The notes beneath the pieces were generated by a model. That model was not told where the DNA came from, searched no databases, and was given only the letters and a program-made list of their open reading frames with translations. 10,424 nucleotides of DNA from Deinococcus sp. (GTDB lineage Bacteria > Deinococcota > Deinococci > Deinococcales > Deinococcaceae). Shown piece by piece: positions 1 to 5,557 of this stretch. The stretch is taken from contig JAGLBK010000091.1 of NCBI GenBank assembly GCA_018260275.1, positions 1 to 10,424 on the forward strand, written 5' to 3'. The first letter of the stretch is position 1; every line of letters starts with the position of its first letter. A program made the translations under genes and the position numbers.

Positions 1-62
1 CCATGTCTGCCGGAAGATTGCAGCCCATAATCTCGCTCTCTTCTTCGGAGGTCTCTGATCCC

Positions 63-377
63 CTAGCACTCGAGGTTTAGAAGAACCAGCGTAATCAGCG
101 GCCAGGTCACGGCCCAGACCACTAACGCCGCGCGGTGATGTGCTGGCCCGTGCTGTGCCGGAAACCTGACCCAGCCGCGAGAAAGTCGCTCAATGAGCGG
201 AAAGACCAGATAATGCGTGAACGGCACGAGCAGCCCGGTCAGGATGAGCGTGACCAGTGGTGTGGGCAGCTTTCCTAGCAGAAAAGGTCCTAGCAACAGC
301 AAAAGCGCCGTGATACTCGGGTAGATGCCCAGCCAGCGGCCCACTAGCAGACGCAGGGGCGTGGAAGCGGGGTTCAC
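63..377 (-). CDS. Small three-helix membrane protein, coupled to merR
   Basis: A 104-residue, very hydrophobic protein with three likely transmembrane segments: around WLGIYPSITALLLLLGPFLL, then TLILTGLLVPFTHYLVFPLI, then a C-terminal helix from AALVVWAVTWPLITLVLL. The WLGIYP...LLVP...VFPL pattern resembles, from memory, the membrane tail found in some antibiotic-biosynthesis-monooxygenase-domain proteins, but no monooxygenase domain is present, so the function is unknown. I chose the GTG start at 377 because it overlaps the merR stop codon in a GTGA arrangement, the usual sign of translational coupling. An ATG 33 nt upstream at 410 would place 11 extra residues inside the merR reading region. 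It is the second gene of a merR operon and so is probably the regulated target. Inferred role: membrane protein induced with its MerR regulator. Confidence 0.75.
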   Translation of the reverse strand: MNPASTPLRLLVGRWLGIYPSITALLLLLGPFLLGKLPTPLVTLILTGLLVPFTHYLVFPLIERLSRGWVRFPAQHGPAHHRAALVVWAVTWPLITLVLLNLEC

Positions 378-760
378 CGCCTCGCCTTTTGCCCCGGGCC
401 GCAGTCGCATTCGGTGTCGTAGCGGTGTATTTTGTGCCCTATCGCCTGCAAATGTTCCTCCAGTTGCCGTTGCTGTGCCAGTACGCTCTGCTCGTGGGTC
501 ACTAGCAGTTTGCGCCGCTGGGCCACCGTGGCCTGTCCCTGCTCGGCCAGGGCTATGTACTCGCGCAGCCCCGCCATCCCCATTCCAGTGCCGCGCAGCA
601 CCAGCAAAAAGCGCAGGCGGTCCAGTTCTGCCGGGCCATACAGCCGCTCGCTGCCTTGACGCGGTACCGTGACCAGCCCCTCACGTTCGTAATAACGCAG
701 CGTATGAGCGCTGACGCCGAGCAGTTCAGCCGTTTCACGCACGGTCAGGAAGGTGGTCAC
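374..760 (-). CDS. MerR-family transcriptional regulator (YyaN/AdhR-like)
   Basis: A 128-residue regulator with an N-terminal MerR winged helix-turn-helix (residues 5-75; key stretch TAELLGVSAHTLRYYEREGL), followed by the GMGMAGLREYIALAEQG segment and a long dimerisation coiled coil (about 80-115) typical of the YyaN/AdhR/NmlR branch. That branch includes regulators of aldehyde, electrophile and nitrosative stress; the signal here is unknown. The C-terminus has a Cys-Asp-Cys pair (C118, C120) that could sense metal or redox, which is inference. A longer open frame runs to 904, but I chose GTG at 760. It sits exactly before the HTH and lies 7 nt after a -10 hexamer (TAAGGT), which predicts a leaderless mRNA; an AAGGTGG stretch could also serve as a ribosome site. 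The promoter is of MerR type and lies directly upstream, so autoregulation is likely. It overlaps the downstream membrane gene by 4 nt. Confidence 0.88.
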   Translation of the reverse strand: MTTFLTVRETAELLGVSAHTLRYYEREGLVTVPRQGSERLYGPAELDRLRFLLVLRGTGMGMAGLREYIALAEQGQATVAQRRKLLVTHEQSVLAQQRQLEEHLQAIGHKIHRYDTECDCGPGQKARR

Positions 761-767
761 GGTTGCC

Positions 768-798
768 ACCTTACGGCTTAGAGTGCGCTCCAAGTCAA
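768..798 (-). promoter_or_regulatory. MerR-type promoter and operator of merR
   Basis: Reading the minus strand, TTGACT (798-793) and TAAGGT (773-768) are separated by 19 bp, the over-long spacer typical of MerR-regulated promoters. An imperfect 18-bp dyad, CTTGGAGCGCACTCTAAG on the minus strand (794-777), lies across the spacer and touches the -35 element. This is where a MerR dimer would bind to untwist the promoter. The -10 ends 7 nt before the GTG start, so transcription would begin at or next to the start codon. Confidence 0.75.
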
Positions 799-821
799 GT
801 GCTTCGGGGCCATGCCGCTGC

Positions 822-853
822 TTGGAACTGATCCAGTGAATGGATTCTATACT
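822..853 (+). promoter_or_regulatory. Candidate second long-spacer promoter, plus strand
   Basis: TTGGAA (822-827) and TATACT (848-853) are separated by 20 bp. A short dyad, ATCCA-gtgaa-TGGAT (831-845), is centred almost exactly in the spacer. This is the geometry of a MerR-activated promoter, divergent from the merR promoter 24 bp away. The dyad sequence differs from the merR operator, so the same protein may not bind both. Transcription would run into a region with no convincing gene and could end at the terminator at 1056-1083. This is inference from geometry only. Confidence 0.35.
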
Positions 854-903
854 GCTGACTAGAGCAGCTTTCATAATTACGCCATTTATGGAACTGCGCC
901 CCA

Positions 904-1055
904 AACGGCTTCTTGGTCAGAACGGACTCGCTTGACTTGCAAAGCTGCGCAGCAGAGCAAGCCTGACCGCTCCATTATTCCAGCTGCTCATTGAAAGTCA
1001 CTCGCTGTCTTGGGCAAAACGGCACCCGTATGGGGCCTGCCCGCCCGCTCGGCAT
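904..1055. other. Divergent intergenic segment with nested hairpin
   Basis: No supported gene. Within it, GGTCAG (915-920) and GCTTG (930-934) pair with the continuous arm CAAGC-CTGACC (958-968). They enclose a perfect GCTGCGCAGC palindrome (944-953). The inner part (934-957) is one copy of a short dispersed repeat seen again at 9589-9612. The only plus-strand ATG frames, at 888 and 1030, give peptides of 13-15 residues without ribosome sites. Confidence 0.5.
934..957 (+). repeat. Dispersed 24-bp repeat, first copy
   Basis: Same unit as 9589-9612, with an inner perfect palindrome GCTGCGCAGC. The flanks ACGGA are also shared just upstream of both copies. Confidence 0.6.
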
Positions 1056-1083
1056 AAAAAGCCACAAATAACGTGGCCTTTTT
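1056..1083. terminator. Bidirectional intrinsic terminator
   Basis: Stem GCCAC (1061-1065) pairs with GTGGC (1073-1077) around a 7-nt loop. It is flanked by AAAAA on the left and TTTTT on the right, so it can work in both directions. It lies between two divergent genes, so neither neighbour needs it. It may end a plus-strand transcript starting near 860, or shield the deoD promoter. Confidence 0.7.
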
Positions 1084-1123
1084 ATGCAAACTGCTCTAGG
1101 GCCAGTCCAGGCGACTTTTTTCG

Positions 1124-1129
1124 TAAACT
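1124..1129 (+). promoter_or_regulatory. -10 element of deoD, leaderless type
   Basis: TAAACT fits TANNNT and ends 6 nt before the deoD ATG. No ribosome site is present in the intervening bases and no clear -35 is seen at 16-18 bp. Predicted transcription start: the A of ATG. Confidence 0.6.
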
Positions 1130-1135
1130 GGCTGT

Positions 1136-1843
1136 ATGAGTATTCACCTCAACGCCGAACCCGGCCAGATCGCCGAGACCGTTTTGCTGCCCGGCGACCC
1201 GCTGCGGGCTAAGCATATTGCCGAAACCTTCTTTGAAAACCCCGTGCAGCACAACACCGTGCGCGGCATGCTGGGCTTTACCGGCACTTACAAAGGCCAC
1301 AGGGTCAGCGTGCAGGGCACCGGCATGGGCATTGCCAGTTCCATGATCTATGTCAACGAACTGATTCAGGATTACGGCTGCCAGAACCTGATCCGGGTGG
1401 GCACGGCGGGCAGCTACCGCGAGGAAGTGCGGGTGCGCGACATCGTGCTGGCGCAGGCGGCCTGCACCGACAGCAACATCAACCGCATCCGCTTCGGCGA
1501 GCGCACTTTTGCCCCCATCGCCGATTTCGGGCTGCTGCTCCGCGCCTACCAGATTGCCCAGCAGCGCGGCTTTGCCACCCACGTCGGCAACATCATGAGC
1601 AGCGATACGTTTTACACCGACGACCCGCAGGAATTTAAGCGCTGGGCCGATTACGGCGTGCTGGCCGTCGAGATGGAAGCGGCGGGCCTGTACACCCTGG
1701 CCGCCAAATACGGTGTGCGGGCCTTGACCGTCCTGACCATCAGCGACCACCTCGTGACCCATGAAGTCACCACCGCCGAGGAGCGGCAGCTGAGCTTCAA
1801 CAGCATGATCGAAGTGGCGCTGGACGCGGCCCTGAACCTGTAA
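1136..1843 (+). CDS. deoD: Purine nucleoside phosphorylase, DeoD type
   Basis: A 235-residue cytoplasmic enzyme that cleaves purine (deoxy)nucleosides with phosphate to free base and (deoxy)ribose-1-phosphate (EC 2.4.2.1) in purine salvage; members of this family are usually hexamers. Functional residues of the E. coli enzyme are found at the same numbers: His4 (from the neighbouring subunit), Gly20 and Arg24 in LLPGDPLRA, Arg43, Arg87 in RVGTAG, Glu179-Met180-Glu181 in AVEMEAAGLY, and Ser203-Asp204 with catalytic Arg217. Residue 90 is Thr where E. coli has Ser; both carry a hydroxyl for phosphate. Length is normal for the family. The ATG at 1136 gives the conserved His4 and lies 6 nt after a -10 hexamer, so leaderless expression is predicted. 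It stands alone, with terminators on both sides, and no other deo genes are nearby. Confidence 0.97.
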   Translation: MSIHLNAEPGQIAETVLLPGDPLRAKHIAETFFENPVQHNTVRGMLGFTGTYKGHRVSVQGTGMGIASSMIYVNELIQDYGCQNLIRVGTAGSYREEVRVRDIVLAQAACTDSNINRIRFGERTFAPIADFGLLLRAYQIAQQRGFATHVGNIMSSDTFYTDDPQEFKRWADYGVLAVEMEAAGLYTLAAKYGVRALTVLTISDHLVTHEVTTAEERQLSFNSMIEVALDAALNL

Positions 1844-1990
1844 TACGACTTCCGATTGAATCCAAGATTTCTGGATTCAATCCGAGCAAAGCGAGCAGGA
1901 ACAAAACGGGTTCCGGACATGAAGTAGACAACCCAGTTCTGTTCTGGGTTGACCACGAAACAAACGGAATCCTTATAAGCCAGCTTCTTC
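1844..1990. repeat. Hairpin-rich intergenic repeat segment after deoD
   Basis: A perfect 10-bp inverted repeat, GATTGAATCC (1854-1863) with GGATTCAATC (1873-1882), has a 9-nt loop. It is followed by GAGCAAAGCGAGCAGGAAC and then by a second hairpin, CAACCCAG (1929-1936) with CTGGGTTG (1944-1951). The phrases ACGGGTTCCG and ACGGAATCC recur with spacing. It looks like one of the small non-coding repeats known from Deinococcus genomes, though the exact family cannot be assigned here. No U-tract follows these hairpins. Confidence 0.5.
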
Positions 1991-2028
1991 AAGTCTGCTG
2001 TAGCCCGTCAGCTTCGGCAGACTTTTTT
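1991..2028 (+). terminator. Intrinsic terminator downstream of deoD
   Basis: AAGTCTGC (1991-1998) pairs perfectly with GCAGACTT (2017-2024). The 18-nt loop contains a further GCTTCGGC mini-hairpin. The stem runs into TTTTTT (2023-2028). It is the first good terminator after the deoD stop and lies just 28 nt before the next start codon. Confidence 0.8.
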
Positions 2029-2056
2029 CATGTCCGGGGCTGATAGAACTCGGGGC

Positions 2057-2407
2057 ATGCGTTTTTTTCTTCCCCTGATGTTCACGCTGCTCGGCGTTTC
2101 GGCCCAGGCCACCTGTACCCCGGCGCAGCAGCAGCAAAGTGCTCAGGCCGCCGCCCGAAGCGCCGCGCAGTCTCAACTGGGCCGCGCCGCTTTCGTGTAT
2201 CAGCTGATGTACAGTCACGTGACTTATGACGTCAAGGTCGCTCAGGCCGTCATCAAGGGCGACACGGCCAGCGTGCTGGGCACCGTGACCCTGCGCGGCA
2301 CCGAGCGCCGCACCGGAAAAGCCGCACAGGGCAGTTACCCCGGCACCGTGTTTCTGAAGCGCAGTGGCGAATGCGGCTGGAAGGTCACGGGCTACAAGCG
2401 TTCATAG
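2057..2407 (+). CDS. Small secreted protein of unknown function
   Basis: A 116-residue protein with a clear Sec signal peptide (MRFFLPLMFTLLGVSAQA, cleavage after AQA near residue 18). The mature part starts with a Gln/Ala-rich helix (about 22-45), followed by a beta-type region: AVIKGDTASVLGTVTLRGTE, then GTVFLKRSGECGWKVTGYKRS at the end. That last pattern resembles NTF2-like or similar small accessory domains, but this is only a resemblance. Two cysteines, C20 and C106, at opposite ends of the mature chain could form a disulfide. The in-frame ATG at 2030 would add nine polar residues before the signal peptide and lies in the tail of the terminator, so the ATG at 2057 is preferred. An imperfect -10 (TAGAAC, 2044-2049) lies 7 nt before it. 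Function is not recognised. Confidence 0.75.
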   Translation: MRFFLPLMFTLLGVSAQATCTPAQQQQSAQAAARSAAQSQLGRAAFVYQLMYSHVTYDVKVAQAVIKGDTASVLGTVTLRGTERRTGKAAQGSYPGTVFLKRSGECGWKVTGYKRS

Positions 2408-2548
2408 GGCCAAGTTGCCTTCGCTGGGTGGCGAACAAGTTGCCTAGAACTCGCGTGGTAGAGCCGTAAAAAAGCCGAGACATCTGCCCCAGCTTCCCTG
2501 GCCCTTAGACCCTAGACTTTTAGACCCTCAGACGCGTCAACGGCGCAC
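2408..2548. repeat. Short direct repeats between convergent genes
   Basis: CAAGTTGCCT occurs twice (2411-2420 and 2436-2445). Nearer the dehydrogenase end, TTAGACCCT occurs twice (2505-2513, 2520-2528), and the core AGAC recurs four times with 7-8 bp spacing (2507, 2514, 2522, 2530). No gene is supported here. Confidence 0.5.
2468..2495 (-). terminator. Probable terminator of the dehydrogenase gene
   Basis: On the minus strand AAGCTG pairs with CGGCTT (one G-U wobble) around a 12-nt loop, and the stem runs into TTTTTT (plus-strand A-tract 2468-2473). It lies about 55 nt past the stop codon of the minus-strand gene. The stem is modest. Confidence 0.5.
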
Positions 2549-3766
2549 TCAGTCCTTGACCAGTTCCACGCCCGCCAGCTCGTTAATCGGCAGGCCCCAC
2601 TGGTTCATGGCGGCAAAGAAGGGGTCGGGGTCGAGCTGCTCCACGTTCCACACGCCGGGCTGCTTCCACGTGCCTTGCAGCATCAGCATCGCGCCAATCA
2701 TGGCGGGCACGCCGGTGGTGTAGCTCACGCCCTGCGCCTGTACCTCGCGGTAGCACTCGGCGTGGTCTTTGACGTTGTAGACGAAGTGAACCTTCGGCTG
2801 ACCGTCCAGCCCAATCCCCTTGGCCTGCACGCCGATACAGGTCTGCCCGGTGTAGTTGGCGGCGAGGCTTTCGGGCGCGGGCAGCACGGCCTTCAGGAAC
2901 TCGATGGGCGCAATCTGCTGCCCCCGGAACTCAATCGGCTCGATGCTGGTCATGCCGATGCCTTCCAGCACGTTCAGGTGCTTGATGTAGCTCTCGCCGA
3001 AGGTCATCCAGAAGCGGGCGCGTTTGATGGTCGGGAAATGCTTGACGATGGATTCCAGTTCCTCGTGGTACAGCACAAAGCTCTTGCGGGTCGCCACGTT
3101 GGGGTAATAGATGTCCTGGGCGATTTCCAGCGGCTGCGTTTCGACCCACTCGCCATTTTCAAAATAGCGCCCGTTGGCGGTGATTTCGCGGATGTTGATT
3201 TCGGGGTTGAAGTTGGTCGCAAACGCCTTGCCGTGGTTGCCGTTGTTGCAGTCCACGATGTCCAGGTAGTGAATTTCCTTGAAGTGGTGCTTGGCGTGGT
3301 GCGCGGTCATGGCCTGGGTCGCGCCGGGGTCAAAGCCGCAGCCCAGAAGCGCCATCAGACCCTTTTCCCTGAACTTATCCTGATAGGCCCACTGCCAGGA
3401 ATACTCGAACTTCGCCACGTCCTTCGGCTCGTAGTTGGCGGTGTCGAGGTAATGCACGCCGGTTTCCAGGCAGGCGTCCATGATGGTCAAATCCTGGTAG
3501 GGCAGCGCGAGGTTAATGACCATCTCGGGCCTAAAGTCGTTAATCAGTTTGACCAGCGCAGGCACGTTGTCGGCGTCCACGGTTGCGGTGCTGAATTTGC
3601 ATTTGCTCTGCGGAAAGTACTGGTGAATCTCGGCCACGATCTTGTCGGCCTTGCTGACGGTGCGGGTGGCAATCAGGACCTCGCTGAAAACCGCGTCATT
3701 CTGGGCGCACTTTTTGGCGGTGACGCCCGCGACGCCCCCGGCTCCGATGATGATGACTTTGCTCAT
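2549..3766 (-). CDS. Carboxynorspermidine/carboxyspermidine dehydrogenase-like (saccharopine dehydrogenase family)
   Basis: A 405-residue cytoplasmic NAD(P)-dependent oxidoreductase. The N-terminus is a Rossmann fold with GAGGVAG (8-14). Further family marks are DVxxLxxxVxxxPDxVIN-like text (LVKLINDFRPEMVINLALP), LLGCGFDPG (F145-D146-P147), the NHGKAFATNFNPE stretch, and YTTGVPA (349-355). From memory the whole chain lines up well with Vibrio carboxynorspermidine dehydrogenase (FDPG, DHGKKFATNFDPE, YTTGVPAI, NMEQLNPDPF). The known reaction reductively joins L-aspartate semialdehyde with a diamine (diaminopropane or putrescine) to give carboxynorspermidine or carboxyspermidine. It is not the two-domain lysine-catabolic saccharopine enzyme. 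The usual partner decarboxylase (nspC) is not in this window, so the substrate is inferred. The start ATG lies 6 nt after TAGACT, predicting a leaderless mRNA. The gene is divergent from the lipoprotein gene at 3826. Confidence 0.85.
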   Translation of the reverse strand: MSKVIIIGAGGVAGVTAKKCAQNDAVFSEVLIATRTVSKADKIVAEIHQYFPQSKCKFSTATVDADNVPALVKLINDFRPEMVINLALPYQDLTIMDACLETGVHYLDTANYEPKDVAKFEYSWQWAYQDKFREKGLMALLGCGFDPGATQAMTAHHAKHHFKEIHYLDIVDCNNGNHGKAFATNFNPEINIREITANGRYFENGEWVETQPLEIAQDIYYPNVATRKSFVLYHEELESIVKHFPTIKRARFWMTFGESYIKHLNVLEGIGMTSIEPIEFRGQQIAPIEFLKAVLPAPESLAANYTGQTCIGVQAKGIGLDGQPKVHFVYNVKDHAECYREVQAQGVSYTTGVPAMIGAMLMLQGTWKQPGVWNVEQLDPDPFFAAMNQWGLPINELAGVELVKD

Positions 3767-3772
3767 GGCGGC

Positions 3773-3778
3773 AGTCTA
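3773..3778 (-). promoter_or_regulatory. -10 element of the dehydrogenase gene, leaderless type
   Basis: TAGACT on the minus strand, 6 nt (GCCGCC) before the ATG. No ribosome site is present. Confidence 0.6.
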
Positions 3779-3813
3779 CCGGGTCGTGGTCAGGCGGTGG
3801 TAAGCGGACGCAG

Positions 3814-3819
3814 CACAAT
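3814..3819 (+). promoter_or_regulatory. Probable -10 element of the lipoprotein gene
   Basis: CACAAT, 6 nt before the ATG at 3826, the same spacing as at the neighbouring genes. GGAAGG directly abuts the ATG, too close to be a normal ribosome site. Confidence 0.4.
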
Positions 3820-3825
3820 GGAAGG

Positions 3826-4434
3826 ATGAAACGCGCCGCGTTGCTGCTGCTCTTGCCACTCCTGTCGGCCTGTGAATCCCGTTATCTGATCGAGCAAAAG
3901 CAGTTGCGGGCGGCGCAGAGTTACGGTCAGGCCGTGCTGGACGCTTACGCCAGCCGACACCTGGGTAACAGCCTCGCGGCGAACGCCACGGCTGACTTTT
4001 CCTGCGAACGGGTGCTGAGGCGTTCGCTGCCGCAGAGCATCAAGCAATGTCAGGTCTGGGCCTGGGGCCAGCAGGCCGTTGCCGAGGTTTCGTATCTGTC
4101 CAATCCTGCCGATGAACTCAGCTGGCAGCAAACACGGGTGGGCCAGATGCACGGTATTGCCAGCGACGCCGAACTGAACCGCTACGGCCACACCGTGGCG
4201 CAGGAGTACAAGACATGGACGGAGGGCGGCGACTACGCGGCCTGGGTCAAGGCGCAGCCAGTCAGCCGCGTGCCGAGCTTTGGTTTCGCGCAGGAGTGCC
4301 GGGTTTTTTCCAAACTGACTTTGCCAGCAGGCATAAAAACCTGTATTCAGGGGCCAGGAGCCGCTGATGGCCCCACGATTATGCTGACCCTGAACGACGG
4401 CAGTACGCGCTCCTATGCCGTTCCGCTGCCCTGA
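3826..4434 (+). CDS. Lipoprotein with two tandem Cys-pair domains
   Basis: A 202-residue protein with a lipoprotein signal peptide: basic start (MKRAA), Leu-rich core, and lipobox LLSAC with lipidated Cys16, so it should be anchored in a membrane facing the envelope. The mature chain is an internal duplication of an unrecognised domain. Copy 1 (about 30-92) has YGQAV (33-37), Cys60, and PQSIKQC ending at Cys75. Copy 2 (about 117-200) has YGHTV (120-124), Cys158, and PAGIKTC ending at Cys173. In both copies the two cysteines are exactly 15 residues apart, and the motif P-x-[SG]-[IV]-K-x-C precedes the second, suggesting one disulfide per domain. The next gene encodes a third copy. Function unknown. 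Its start is divergent from the polyamine gene 60 bp away. The N-terminal Met at 3826 directly begins the signal peptide. Confidence 0.85.
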   Translation: MKRAALLLLLPLLSACESRYLIEQKQLRAAQSYGQAVLDAYASRHLGNSLAANATADFSCERVLRRSLPQSIKQCQVWAWGQQAVAEVSYLSNPADELSWQQTRVGQMHGIASDAELNRYGHTVAQEYKTWTEGGDYAAWVKAQPVSRVPSFGFAQECRVFSKLTLPAGIKTCIQGPGAADGPTIMLTLNDGSTRSYAVPLP

Positions 4435-4468
4435 CTCCGTTATCCCAAACGTCCCGCGCACTTGGCGC

Positions 4469-4474
4469 TAGCCT
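4469..4474 (+). promoter_or_regulatory. -10 element of the Cys-pair membrane protein gene
   Basis: TAGCCT, 6 nt before the ATG at 4481. The bases between contain no ribosome site, so a leaderless mRNA is predicted. Confidence 0.5.
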
Positions 4475-4480
4475 GCCTCC

Positions 4481-4831
4481 ATGACCCTTTCCCCCGACCT
4501 GCCCCAGCGCGAGGCGACCCCCGAGGAACGCCGCCGCGCCGGGCGAATGTTCTGGCTGATTCTGCTGCTCTTTCCGATGGTCGTGGGCACCATGCTCGCC
4601 TACCTGAGCGTCAAGGGGCGGCAGGTGCGCGATTACGGCCAGGCCGTGGTCCAGGAAGTTGCCACCCGCACCACTCCCCTCCATGGCCGTGTTCCGTGCA
4701 ATGAGGTCGCCAGCGCCAAAGCCCCCACTTCGGTGAAGTCCTGTGAGGCCGAGCGACTTCCTGACGGTAGGGTAACTGTGACCATCCAGACCAGTGGGGG
4801 CCAGAAGTACCAGTTACATAACGCCAGATAA
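4481..4831 (+). CDS. Single-pass membrane protein with one Cys-pair domain
   Basis: A 116-residue protein. Residues 1-22 are polar and basic (EERRRAGR), 23-42 are a transmembrane helix (FWLILLLFPMVVGTMLAYL), and by the positive-inside rule the rest faces the envelope. The outer part repeats the domain of the lipoprotein just upstream: YGQAV (52-56), Cys73, and PTSVKSC ending at Cys88. The spacing of 15 residues between cysteines is identical, and the chain ends in a beta-like VTVTIQTSGGQKYQL. The two genes therefore appear to be paralogues by duplication, one lipid-anchored and one helix-anchored. Function unknown; no known family recognised. The ATG at 4481 is chosen because the -10 element and the N-terminal charge pattern fit it. 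It lies 46 bp after the lipoprotein stop. Confidence 0.82.
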   Translation: MTLSPDLPQREATPEERRRAGRMFWLILLLFPMVVGTMLAYLSVKGRQVRDYGQAVVQEVATRTTPLHGRVPCNEVASAKAPTSVKSCEAERLPDGRVTVTIQTSGGQKYQLHNAR

Positions 4832-4886
4832 TGCGGGCGGGCCAGGCGATAGGGGAGGGGAATGCCACTTGTGCCCGGCGCTCCCT

Positions 4887-4892
4887 TATTCT
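4887..4892 (+). promoter_or_regulatory. -10 element of the metallopeptidase-like gene
   Basis: TATTCT, 7 nt before the ATG at 4900. It supports this ATG over the in-frame ATG at 4831. Confidence 0.5.
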
Positions 4893-4899
4893 GGGCAGG

Positions 4900-5406
4900 A
4901 TGCGCCGCCTGCTCCTTGCCTGTCTGCTGGTCCTGTCCTCCTGCGCTCCCAGTGTGCTGCGTGCCAGGGGGTGGGATTTCAGGGCCCTGCGGACAAACGC
5001 ACAGGTCAGGCTGGTCAACAGCAAGGAGTTTGGCTTCTGCTCGGCCAAACTGGTCGGCTGCACGGCCCCGCTGGGCCAGGGCTGCGTGATCATGCTCGAC
5101 CGAACCTACTTTCTGAATGGTACGCCGACCCAGAAAACGCTGCTGCTGGCGCACGAATTCGGGCACTGTCTCGACGGTTCACGGCTGCTTTATTCGCACA
5201 ATCATGTCGGGGACGGCGGCAAAGTGTACGGGCCGTACTACCGTTCGGCCGTCGAGGGCTTTGCCGAAGCTTACGCCCGCGCCTACCTTAAGGCGTGTGG
5301 CACCAATCTCGCGCCGCTGGGCTGGGAAACAGCTCCAGGGGAGCGGGGGGCGGCCTGCGAATTACCCGACCCTAAAGCCGTGAGGGTGGAGCCTGAAGAG
5401 CAGTAA
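4900..5406 (+). CDS. Putative zinc metallopeptidase lipoprotein (HExxH)
   Basis: A 168-residue protein starting with a lipoprotein signal peptide (MRRLLLACLLVLSSC, lipobox LSSC, lipidated Cys15). The centre carries TLLLAHEFGHCLD: H85-E86-x-x-H89 is the zinc-binding and catalytic motif of metallopeptidases, with Asp92 shortly after. About 30 residues on, SAVEGFAEAYARAY offers Glu119 or Glu123 as a third zinc ligand, as in gluzincins. Further cysteines (47, 54, 62, 90, 133, 153) could form disulfides. The chain is short for a peptidase and no named family is recognised, so activity is unproven. The frame stays open back to 4831, but only the ATG at 4900 puts the signal peptide at the N-terminus, 7 nt after a -10. 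It is the third envelope gene in a row, suggesting but not proving a link to the Cys-pair proteins. Confidence 0.8.
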   Translation: MRRLLLACLLVLSSCAPSVLRARGWDFRALRTNAQVRLVNSKEFGFCSAKLVGCTAPLGQGCVIMLDRTYFLNGTPTQKTLLLAHEFGHCLDGSRLLYSHNHVGDGGKVYGPYYRSAVEGFAEAYARAYLKACGTNLAPLGWETAPGERGAACELPDPKAVRVEPEEQ

Positions 5407-5557
5407 AAACATCTGAAAAAGGCCCCCATGCGGGCTTGAACTTTACTGCGCGTCTATGGGAGAACTGCCCGAATCCGCTTTACTTCGTAGATTCGCGCCG
5501 TTCGAGTCCGCAAGTGCCTTTCCAGCAGCGAAAGTTGTCCTCCCGCTGTCCCCCGGC
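5407..5557. other. Convergent intergenic region with weak hairpins
   Basis: No gene. GCCC-CCATGC-GGGC (about 5422-5435) after an A-tract may be a weak terminator for the plus-strand gene. CGAATC (5470-5475) pairs with GATTCG (5490-5495). A tRNA-like T-loop phrase (TTCGAGTCC) is present, but no tRNA fold can be built. Confidence 0.4.

Noticed and set aside
761..904. N-terminal extension of merR to the ATG at 904
   Set aside because: The extra 48 residues lack any domain and would contain the merR promoter and dyad. The GTG at 760 starts right before the HTH.
2675..3829. A 384-residue open frame on the plus strand
   Set aside because: It is antisense to the well-supported dehydrogenase gene, has no domain logic (His/Val/Gly-rich), and is the usual high-GC shadow frame.
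5416..5446. A terminator for the HExxH lipoprotein gene
   Set aside because: Only a 4-bp GCCC/GGGC stem and a broken T-tail, so it is noted in the intergenic entry but not called as a feature.
5470..5510. tRNA-like phrase TTCGAGTCC near a CGAATC hairpin
   Set aside because: The T-stem does not pair (two mismatches in five) and no acceptor or D arm can be drawn. At most a decayed fragment.
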